64,000 nt of DNA from Delphinus delphis (lineage: Eukaryota; Chordata; Mammalia; Artiodactyla; Delphinidae). The position numbers were made by a program, and so were the translations under genes. A model generated the notes under the pieces. It worked only from the letters and a program-made list of their open reading frames with translations, did not search any database and was not told where the DNA came from. The stretch spans positions 43,920,451 through 43,984,450 of the forward strand of contig NC_082694.2 of the NCBI RefSeq assembly GCF_949987515.2, read 5' to 3'. Positions 22,630 to 34,600 of the stretch are shown one piece after another (position 1 is the first letter of the stretch; every line of letters begins with the position of its first letter).

Positions 22630-25600
22630 TGTGTGACCTTAAACAATTGACTTGTCATCTCTAAATCTCAGTTCCTACCTCTCTAAGATGGGAGATAATG
22701 TTTCCTTCCTGGAGTAGACATAATCTCTACTAAGGCAGGAAAAGTATCTGTTTTCTGTTTTGTTGACCACTGTATCCCCAGTGCTGGTTTTTGTCATTAT
22801 TATTATCCTGTGCTATACCATACCTACCTATTGATATTTATGTTTCCTCAAACAAGTCATGATCTTTCACAGCTTGGTTTTGTATGATCCCTATTGGTAT
22901 CATCTCACTTCTCAATTTTCTCATTTATAAATAGGATAAAAAGAGAATCACAGGGTTATTATAAGAATCAAATAGAATGATTTGTGCACAATGCTTAGCA
23001 TATAGCAAGTGCTCAATAAATGTTAGCTGTTGATATCTTTTACTTCTATTAAAATAATTATTTTCCCTTAGACTGCCCTTTCCCCTTTTTTTGCCTAGCA
23101 AATTCTTCCTCATCCTTTAATACCCTGTGAAGTCCCTTGGCAGAGTTAATTGCTCTCTCCCCTGTGATCCCTTATCTACCTTTACTAAATTGTTAAAGTG
23201 GTATTATTACTAGAGCGTTAACATTTGGAGGCTAGAGATTTTATGTTATGGATCACCAGCACTTAGAATAGTGTCTGGCATGTATCACCAGTACCTAGCA
23301 TAGATTTGGTACGTCATAAGTTTTCAGTAAATGTCAAAGGAATGAATGAAGATGTTTTATAATTTTATTAATTTTCAAAATTCTGAGGATACTCTCTAGT
23401 TTTAGTATTGTAGAATTTAGTTTGTTTTCCATTTTAGTTTGTCTTCTATTTCTCCTTCTTTCTTTTGTTTTCCCTCTGTCCCCTTATTTATTTTAATTAC
23501 CTTCATTGGATCTTTTCCCCACCTATGTTATGTCTTGCTGAGGTGAGGTGGTAAGAACAACGTCATAGTCCGTGGTTTTGTATGGTATTAGAATATACAG
23601 AGCCTTCAGTTTGGTTTCCTGTAACTTTCTTGATGATGTTCAACATATTGAGATTTTTGTCCACAGCCTTACAGTTAAAATTCAAATAAAGAATTTGTGG
23701 AATTTAGAATTCATAAAGTCACAGTTTTGTATCAGAAGAAGTGGATCCCAACCTCCTGTCCCCATCCCTGGCTCTGTCTGGCACCACAAAGAGGTCCTCT
23801 GTGCATGCCTGTGGACATCTTGCATGCATGCCTGAGGTCCAGGCTCTTGTACTCCCTACTCCAAACAGCTGCTCCTTAGCCCAAGGATGTACACATCTGT
23901 AGCATAGTCCATCCCAAGGACAGATCTGGGAAAGAGGCCTGCGCAGGTCCTGAAATTGGGTTAGAGATATTTAAACAAGAAATTCCATAGTTCCAGTAAA
24001 TGGAGTGTCATCAAGAAGGGGGAGTGTATGGGTATGTCCTCTTGTTTCCATGGACTTCTTGCCCAGTAGTGAGGGGCATATCCTGAGGAAGGCCACAGTG
24101 GGGCTCAGGGCAGAGATCTCTTTTGCCAGGACCTATAGATACAGTACTTAGTGAGAAGGATGAAGGGATGGCTCATTCAAAGATCAGTTCATTCATTTAA
24201 TAGTTTCTGAGTGCTTACTACACAACAAAGTCTATATGACAAACTGTCTGCTAGGTGCTGGGGATGTGATGCCGAGTAAGACATGGTCTTTGCCCACTAG
24301 TAAGGGAGACAAGCTTGTAAACAAATTGCAGTGTGACATATGTGCTATGTAGTGGAATTATGTTCTTGGTACAGTGTTGGCACAAAGAGAGAGGTGATTA
24401 TTTACATGGTGGAAAGGCTTCTTGGAGGAGAAAACATTTGAATTGGGACATGAAAGTTGAGTAGGAGTAATCAGGTGAATAGGAGTCACATATAGTGGGA
24501 GTAGGAGGAAGGGCATTTTAAGTAAAGAAAATAGCATGAAAAGAAGCATGAAAATGTGAATAAAAATGGAGGAATCGGGGAACTGTAGGATATTTTATAT
24601 GGCCAAAGCAGAGATTATATGCTTTTTGCACATGGGAAATGAATTTGAGGAGGTGGAGAGCGGGAAGCTGTCCTTAAGATACCATGTTGGAAGATTGAGT
24701 TTTTCCCTGTGGAGATGTACATTCATTCAGGTCCTCTCCAGGGAAACAGAACCAACAAGATGTGTGTGTGTGTGTGTGTGTAGAGAGGGAGAGACAGAGA
24801 GAGTTAGATTTATTTTAAAGAATTGGCTCATGAGATTGTGGAGGCTTAGTCCAAAATCTAATGGAGTGGGCCTGCGTGAACTCGGAAAAAATGCACTGAG
24901 TTCAAAGGCAATTTTCTAGCAGAAGGTCAGTCTTTGTTCCATTAAGGCCTTCAAATGGTTGGATAAGGCCCATCCACATTATGGAGGGTAATCCAGTTTA
25001 CTTAAAATTCGTTGATTTAAATGTTAATCTTGTCCAGAAAACACCTTCACAGAACATCCAGAATAACATTTGACCAAATATCTGGGCACTGTGGTCCAGC
25101 CAAGTTAACATATAAAATTAACCATCTTAACTAGTGTTTCTTTAATTGGATCCACAGGTGTTCTTGGGAGTCTTTAGGAATTTTTATTTTAAAAATATTT
25201 TTTATTTTTGGCTGTGTTGGGTCTTTGTTGCTGCACACAGGCTTTCTCTAGTTGTGGCAAGCGGGGGCTACTCTTTGTTGTGGTGCACGGGCTTCTCTTT
25301 GCAGTGACTCCTCTTGTTACAGAGCACGGGCTCTAGGTGCACGGGCTTCAATAGTTGTGGCTGGCGGGCTCTAGAGCGCAGCCTCAGTAGTTGTGGCGCA
25401 CAGGCTTAGTTACTCCACAGCATGTGGGATCTTCCCGGACCAGGGATCAAACCCACGTCCCTTGCATTGGCAGGCGGATTCTTAACCACTGCGCCACCAG
25501 GGAAGTCCCTCCCACCAGGGAAGTCCCCAGGAATTTTAATGTTTGTGTTTTCATGTCAGTAATTTAAATTCTTCTTCAAGGGGTAATAATAGACATTTCT

Positions 25601-28600
25601 CCAAAGAAGATATACAGACTGCCAACAAACACATGAAAGAATGCTCAACATCATTAATCATTAGAGAAATGAAAATCAAAACTACAATGAGATATCATCT
25701 CACACCAGTCAGAATGGCCATCATCAAAAAATCTAGAAACAATAAATGCTGGAGAGGGTGTGGAGAAAAGGGAACACTCTTGCACTGCTGGTGGGAATGT
25801 GAATTGGTTCAGCCACTATGGAGAACAGTATGGAGGTTCCTTAAAAAACTACAAATAGAACTACCATATGACCCAGCAATCCCACTACTGGGCATATACC
25901 CTGAGAAAACCAAAATTCAAAAAGAGTCATGTACCAAAATGTTCATTGCAGCTCTATTTACAATAGCCTGGAGATGGAAACAACCTAAGTGCCCATCATC
26001 GGATGAATGGATAAAGAAGATGTGGCACATATATACAATGGAATATTACTCAGCCATAAAAAGAAACGAAATTGAACTATTTGTAATGAGGTGGATAGAC
26101 CTAGAGTCTGTCATACAGAGTGAAGTAAGTCAGAAAGAGAAAGACAAATACCGTATGCTAACACATATATATGGAATTTAAGAAAAAAAAATGTCATGAA
26201 GAACCTAGGGGTAAGGCAGGAATAAAGATGCAGACCTCCTAGAGAACGGACTTGAGGTTATGGGGAGGGGGAAGGGTGAGCTGTGACAGGGCGAGAGAGA
26301 GTCATGGACATATACACACTAACAGACGTAGTAAGGTAGATAGCTAGTGGGAAGCAGCCGCATGGCACAGGGATATTGGCTCGGTGCTTTGTGACAGCCT
26401 GGAGGGGTGGGATAGGAAGGGTGGGAGGGAGGGAGACGCAAGAGGGAAGACATATGGGAACATATGTATATGTATAACTGATTCACTTTGTTATAAAGCA
26501 GAAACTAACGCACCATTGTAAAACAATTATACCCCAATAAAGATGTTAAAAAAAATAAATTTCTTTTGCAGTGATAATTCACAATTGAAAGATTTTTTTT
26601 TCATAGACTAAGATTAGTTTCTTAAGCCATTTTTTCAAACAGGGGTCTTTGACTCTTAGGATGTCTATGGACAGATCCTCAGAGATTCTTGATAATTCGT
26701 TTCTTTAAAAGGTGTCACTCACTACTTTACTTCAGCTTGAAAAACAGTAATATAGGCTACAGAACATTGGAGGAATTGAAACAGATAGCATTTGCATTTT
26801 AGAAGGACTGATGTTGGTGCTGATGAGGTCCAGAACAGAGATAGAGACCATACTGATGTAGAAAGGATGTGGAAGAGAGATAATGCTGACGTGGTGGGAC
26901 TTGGTTACCAAGTTTGGTATGGAGCACAAGAGAGTGGTGTATCTAAGATGATTATCAAGTTTTTTACTTGGGTGAAGAATGGATGGTAGTGCCTTTTTAA
27001 GTAAGGCATTATGAAAAGTTGAGGGGAGGGGAAATGTAGAAAATAATTTTGAGTTTATTTTGGAATGTCTGGTGAGCAGTGAGAAATATCTTTTGGGCAG
27101 GTGGATATACATAGGTCTGGTGCTTAGAGGAGAAAGGTTTAGAGATATGGGAATTAGCTTTTAAGTTTGTAATAGAAACTAATGATATAGATGTCAAAAA
27201 AAATACACAAGAGGGCCAATGACATATCCTAGGAAACCGCAACATTAAAAGGCTGGAGGTTTGAGGAAAGTAAACAGTTTCACAAGGCTGCTGGGAGGAA
27301 ATCACAAAGGGAGTCAGTTAAAAGATGAGCACAAGGGCTTCCCTGGTGGTGCAGTGGTTGAGAGTCCGCCTGCCAATGCAGGGGACACGGGTTCGTGCCC
27401 CGGTCTGGGAGGATCCCACATGCCGCGGAGCGGCTGGTCCCGTGAGCCATGGCCGCTGAGCCTGCGCATCCGGAGCCTGTGCTCTGCAATGGGAGAGGCC
27501 GCAACAGTGAGAGGCCCACATACCGCAAAAAAAAAAAAAAAGATGAGCACAAGTATTATCATGAGGGTTGATGGTTGAGGGTTGAGGTTTGGAAACCACA
27601 CATTCAGTCAGCATGGTTGAATAACTTACCAGGGATGCTTAGCACTCAGAAACTGACAAAAAGATCTGTGACGTTTATTCAAAATTGGGGATTGATATGT
27701 ATTATAAATGTGGGATGGGAACATTTTCAGGTGGGATAGTTGAAACGAATAGAGTGTGAGCATTAAAGTGAGGAGGAAAGCGAATGTCACTGGGGGAGGC
27801 TGATAGAGTAGAGTTTGCAATAATGAAGGAAGAGTAGGTTTAGAAGGAGTGAAGAAGTGAGACAGAGTGGTATGGGATGTTGAGGTCAGAGGGCACTTTC
27901 AGAATTTGAGATTTTGGAGGTTGCAATTCTGAATGGTGATTTAGGGCCACAGTTAGACCATGGTAATGGGTGGATAAAATGGAATAGAGTGAAGATAACT
28001 AAGGTTGAGAAGGAACTTATTTCCTTATTCTTTATGAAGCTATGATCTCTCCTTTTGTAAAGGTTTAATTTTATTTATTTTTTTATTTTTGGCTGTGTTG
28101 GGTCTTTATTGCTGCACGCGGACTTTCTCTAGTTGTGGCGAGTGGGGGGCTACTCTTCATTGCGGTGTGTGGGCTTCTCCTTGTGGTGGCTTCTCTTGTT
28201 GTGGAGCATGGGCTCTAGGTGTCCGGGCTTCAGTAGTTGTGGCATGCAGGCTCAGTAGTTGTGGCTTGCAGTCTCTAGACCATAGGCTCAGTAGTTTTGG
28301 TGCATGGGCTTAGTTGCTCCACGGCATGTGGGATCTTTCTGGACCAGGGATCGAAGCCATGTCCCCTGCATTGGCAGGCAGATTCTTATCCACTGCGCCA
28401 CCAGGGAAGTCCCAAGCTATGATCTCTTGATTACCACTAGAGATAGACATAAGTACTTTGAATTAAAATAGAAAGCTGAGCAATAAATAGCTCATTTTAA
28501 CAATGTTATAATTAAAGAAAAAAATAATAGTAGGGAAAGAAGACCAGTAATTGGAACTTTTATTAGTATAATCTGTGTATTAAAAATGAAACTTTGTGAA

Positions 28601-31600
28601 ATATCTCAATAGTTTTTCAGGAAATTTTTTAAAATGATGTATTCTTAATGTAACATACTTTCCTAGTGACAGCTAGAAAAAAATTTTTGAACTTCACATT
28701 ACCATTGACAACATGACTGTTTCCTTTCCCTTGGGTGATAAAGGACCAAGGATGATGGTTTAGTTTTAGGTGTTGAGTCTTAGTCCTTGATTAAGACCTG
28801 GATTATTACAAAGTTGTGGAGGATGAGAAGTGGAGAAAGACCAGTGGACGTAATACTCCAATCCATTTTTGCCGAGACTGGTTAAGAAAGGGTAAACCAC
28901 AATAAAATCCTAGTTAATTTGAATGTTCAGTGAAAATGGAGTGTGGTTTACTCATAATTGAAGGCTAATTTAATTTTCTCCAACTGTTTGTTTAAAATCT
29001 TTGTAAATGAATTAAGCTATTGATATATTTCTACCTCTGTGAATAGAATATACATGTTATGATTCATAATCTTCAGTATCTCATTTTGTTGTTTTAAACT
29101 TAAGTATTTGTGTTAGGTATTGAATGTATATAACTGACCAAGATGAATCTATAGTGAATGGTGAATGAGCCCAAGCATGTATTTGAAAATAAATCTCTGG
29201 TTATTAGCTTTTTTCTTTCTTTCTTTAATTTGTGTGAGTTTTTACATGTTTCTTTTCAGTGAGTGTGTATGTGTGTGTGTGTATTAGCAGGTGTAGATTA
29301 GGGAACCCTACTGTTTATAAGTTAGTTAGAAGTTTGGTTTAGCTTCGAGGGTTATGGATAATCAGGGAAGCCTAAATAGGGAGGAAGCTAGATTTGATTC
29401 AAACCTTGTAGAATGATTGGACTTGGTTGCCATAGATGAGAGGAGGGTGTTTTAAGCTAGGGAAGCAGCTTGAGGAAAAAGCATATTAGGTATATTTATT
29501 ATTTGGGAGATGGTGAGGGGACTAGCCTTAGTAGAGGATCCACGTTGGAGAACCAGAGTAGGCTAGCTTATGGGAAACCTGAAAATTAACTACAGGTAGT
29601 ATAAATTAGGCTGCATATGGCAGGCATTGGAGAGCCATTTAAAATTCCTTATTAGAGGATTAAAGGTTTTATTTTAGGAAAGTAACTTTGGCATTAGTTT
29701 GCAGAATAGGTTGAGTATGGAGTATGAGTATTGTTTATTCTATTTATTGAGAATATACTATTGGGTTGGCCAAAAAGTTCGTTTGGGTTTTCATAAAATG
29801 TTATGGAAAAACCCGAACAAACTTTTTGGCCAACCCAATATTTGCAGTATTTTAAGTACTGAGAATTATACCAGTGAATCAATGGAATCATTCTATCAGT
29901 GCTTGATGAACAGGTGGTAAGGAAGATAGATGGTTAGTAATGGATGTCATTTATGCTTTTGGTGTTGAGATCCTAGATCAGGGTGAGCTGTATGATTGGA
30001 GGAGCAAATTCAAGAACTACTGCAAAAGAATTGATGGAATTCTAGGTATAGTGTGTGAAAAGGAAGAATGAAAGATGATGCCAAGGTTAAAGCTGAGTAG
30101 ACAGGCTATACTTAAAATTATATACTTATAGGAAAAGTGATGTGAAGTTTGGATACTATTTTGCATGAAGAAATAAGGATATTTAATTTCTTTTTTTTTC
30201 CATAACTTGCAACTAAAACATTTAAATGTATAAGATAGTCATGTGTTTTGACAGTGATGCCTAATTTTGTATGAGAAACATTTCAATTGCTGTGTGTTTG
30301 TGCTCTTGTTTAAATTCTCATTACTATTAGTTAATGCATATTTCATCTATGAATTTATTTAGTAAAATAGTTTTAGGATGTGTTATTACAGTTCTTTTGG
30401 GCTTTTGGAATGCTTTAAAGTCTACATTTATGGGATATAGCTTATGTAGGAGATTTAACAATTCTCTGAAAATTAAGTTGCTTTTTCTTTTTGGCCGTGC
30501 TGCACGGCTTGCAGGATCTTAGTTCCTCCCCCAGGGATTGAACCTAGGACCTTGGCAGTGAAAGCGCTGAGTCCTAACCACTGGACTGCCAGGGAACTCC
30601 CATATTGCATTTTAACTGTTTAGAATTTAGCGCTCATTATGGCATACTTCTGTTAATTGTGAGGATTTAAAGTTTTGTCTGTGCTAATAGAGGTTAAAAC
30701 AGTGTTTCAGAGTTTAGATAGTGCTGTCTTCAAATTTTTCTGTTATCTGAGAATATTCATATAATTACTCTGTTTTGCACATTATTCTGAAGACATAGGC
30801 TGTTGCAGAGTTATCTACTCTGGTCTTCTTTGCGTAGTTCTCCAGAGTTTTTTTTGTTTGTTTGTTTTTAATTCTATTTAAAAAATTAAATTCTTAAATT
30901 TATAGAGAAATTAAGCTCATTATTTATTGAGTATTGCACATTTTTCTTTTGAACATCCCATTATTCATGAACTTTGCTGTTCCCAGTCACTTTTAACCTA
31001 TTCTAAAATCTTAGGTCATCTGTTCCTCTATTAAAAACTAGTGACCCATTTTATTATATTGGATGTCCTCAAACCAGTTTATTCCTCCTGGGCCATTTGT
31101 AGACCATCTTGCCTATTAATCATTCCTTACCTCCCTATTTGTGTGTGTTTCTTCTAACCTGGTTTTCAGTTGATCACATCTTTTTCAATACTACACATGT
31201 TTTACATGTGGCTATTTTTTCTCTTCTGTTTTACTTCTTTTTACTGTATTTTTTTTTTACTTCTTTTTACTGTATTTTTTCTTTCATTTCTGTCTGTCAT
31301 TGCCAGTGCCTTTTAAATAGGCATCTATTATTTTGCTTTTAATTGGTGGGCTTATAATGAAGTTAGCTTGTGATCCTTTTGGATCACTTTTATGGTGTCC
31401 TGAAAAAGGCATATTAAACCAATATTGTTGAATAGAATTCTGCTCTTTATAGAATTCATATTCTTAGAGTTACCCTTAGAGTAATGGGGTTTTTTTTTTT
31501 AAATATTAGAAGAACTGATGATGAAAAAGTATTTTCTTATCAAATTTTAAAACTTTTTACTTCAGGTAAGATTCTATGATTATGTATTTTAGTTCATTAA

Positions 31601-34600
31601 TTAGAAGAGATTGTACGTTGGAAAATACTTTTTAAAGTTTTCCCTCATTTTAGAGGGCTTTATTGCTTCTCAAAAATGACAATGATACCTGTCACTGATA
31701 ATTAATCAAGTGAACTATTTAAATTACCCTAGGAGGGTTAAGGTTAAGTATCTTTAGTGAATCAATAGTGTGGGAGTGAAAGCCATACTGGTTAATAAGT
31801 CTGTCACTGATCAAGGAAAATACCTAACTACATATCAGCTGAGTTTGAGATTTCTTGAGTCTCTAGGACTGACTGGATCTGGAGCATATACTGCCCTAGG
31901 ATACTGATTTAAACAAACTTCTGTGACCCTTTATTTATTTATTTATTTATTTTTGCGGTACGCGGGCCTCTCACTATTGTGGCCTCTCCCATTGCGGAGC
32001 ACAGGCTCCGGACGCGCAGGCCCAGCGGCCATGGCTCACGGGTTCAGCCCCTCCGCGGCATGTGGGATCTTCCCGGACCGGGGCACGAACCCATGTCCCC
32101 TGCATCGGCAGGCGGACTCTCAACCACTGCGCCACCAGGGAAGGCCTCTGTGACCCTTTCTTAAGGCTTAAGGACAGTGGGTGAAGGTTCCGTCACCAAT
32201 CAGTGATGCTCGTTGGTGCTGTATAAACAATTTTTGTTTCAGTGTCTGGCCATGTAGTTGACCACTGAATAAATGAAGATTCTGTTATTTTATGAAGGCA
32301 CTGATAAGCATAATACTAAGTCCTCTGGTTTCTGTAATCAAGAACAGGAGTTGATTTGCCTAATACAGTGGTTCTCAAAGTGGGATCAGCAGACACCTGG
32401 GGGTCTATCTGGTTCTCTGTCAAGTCAAAATTATTTTTATAATAATATTAAGATGTCATTTGCCTTTCTTGCCTGTGTTGCAAAAGCAATGATGGTATGA
32501 AAGCAAAGGTGGGTAAAACTGCTGACATCTTAGCATGAATCAAGGAGTAGTACGAAGTTGTGCTGGTAGTCATTGTATTCTTCACAGTTGTGGTTAAAAA
32601 GAAATCCAGCTTCACTTTAAAGTGCCCTTGATGAAGCAGTAAAAGTTATTGAATCTTGACCCTTGAGTACTGTACGTGTCTTTTTTTTTTTTTTTTTTTT
32701 TAAGGCGGCTCCACGTGGCATGCAGGATCCTAGTTTCCCAACCAGGGATCAAACGCGCACCCCCTGCATTGGGAGCGCAGAGTCTTAACCACTGGACCGC
32801 CAGGGAAGCCCCCCTATACGTGTCTTTTTTACATTCTGTAGGAAAAAATGGGAAGTATGCATAAAACACTTCTGTTGACTAATGGAATATAATGATTATC
32901 TCAAGAAAAAGTACTCATGATTTTTTGAGTTGCAAGGCCGAACAAGTCTCTGTTTTGTGGAGCACTGTTTTTTTTTTTAAATTATTTTATTTTTATTTAT
33001 TTTGCTGTGTTGGGTCTTTGTTGCTGTGCGTGGGCTTTCTCTAGTTGTGGCAAGCGGGAGCTACTCTTCATTGCGGTGTGAGGGCTTCTCACTGCGGTGG
33101 CTTCTCTTGTTGCGGAGCACGGGCTCTAGGCGCGTGGGCTTCAGTAGTTGCTGTGCGTGGGCTTTCTCTAGTTGTGGCAAGCAGGTGCTACTCTTCATTG
33201 CAGTGTGCGGGCTTCTCATTGCGGTGTCTTCTCTTGTTGCGGAGCACGTCTAGAGCACAGGCTCAGTAGTTGTGGCGCACGGGCTTAGCTGCTCTGCAGC
33301 ATGTGGGATCTTCCTGGACCAGGGCTCAAACCCGTGTGCCCTAAACCCATGTCCCCTGCACTGGCAGGCGGATTCTTAACCACTGCGCCACCAGCGAAGC
33401 CCTGGAACACTGTTTTTACTCGAAAGAATGACTAACAGACAAACCATAGTTATTCAGGCTTGAGTATTCGGCACCTTTTCAAAAATGAATAAAGTGAGCC
33501 TATCACTTCAAGGAAAATAACTGATACTATGTTTGTCAGTGATAAAATTGAATTATAGAAACCATGAGCTTGGTAGCTTCTCAATATTTAAAGACTTTTC
33601 TAATGAGACTGGAGGTGATAAAAATCAATGTAATTTTAAAATATTGAATAATAAAATGTGCAGCATTTGGAAGATCGTATAACTCAATGAACAAATTTTT
33701 TTTTTTTTTTTTTTTTTTTGCGGTACGCGGGCCTCTCACTGTTGTGGCGTCTCCCGTGGCGGAGCACAGGCTCTGGACGCGCAGGCTCAGCAGCCATGGC
33801 TCACGGGCCCAGCCGCTCCGCGGTATGTGGGATCTTCCCGGACCGGGGCACAAACCCGTGTCCCCTGCATCGCCAGGACCGGGGCACGAACCCGTGTCCC
33901 CTGCATCGGCAGGCGGACTCTCAACCACTGCGCCACCAGGGAAGCCCCTCAATGAACCAATTTTTAAAATGACCAATGCTTGATAAGAAATCATGCGTAT
34001 GTAAAAGATCCATTCAACATGCCAGCTAAACCAATGGATTTTAATGTATAACAGGAAGAAAAGTTCATTGATAAGGGCTTCGGATTACAGATTTCGTCCA
34101 ACCTTTAAAAAAATACCACTTCACTGAATTTTGGTAGTATCAAAGAAGAATATCAATAATTATCTGAAAAAGCTATTAAAATACTCTTCCTTTTTCTGAT
34201 TGCATGTTTATGTAAAGTCAACTTTTTTCATATACTTAGACAAAATAATGTATCACAACACATTGAATGTAGAAACAGATTTAAGAATTCAGATGTCTTT
34301 TATTAAGCCAAACATTAAAGAGATTTGAGATTTACTAAGTTATGAAAGAATGACACTCCCCTCTAAAATTTTTACTGTTTTTGAAAAAGATAGCTACTTA
34401 CCATAAAAATGCTCTTTATGTTAGCATATGAGTTTGTTATTTTTATATGGACTAATAAATTATTTTTTACTGCTTAATTGTAATTTCTAATATAGTAAAT
34501 ATAGATAGATGTAACTCACATAAATAAAAGCTCCTTAGAGTTATCAGTAATTTCTAAGAGTGAAAAAGAGGTCTTCAGGGGACTTGCCTGGCGGTCCAGT

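Noticed and set aside
25543..26181. 212-codon open frame that looks like a conserved zinc-knuckle protein
   Set aside because: It is the C-terminus of L1 ORF2 in a truncated copy. The same protein text is at 61691-62266 and in reverse at 6416-6817. It is not a host gene.
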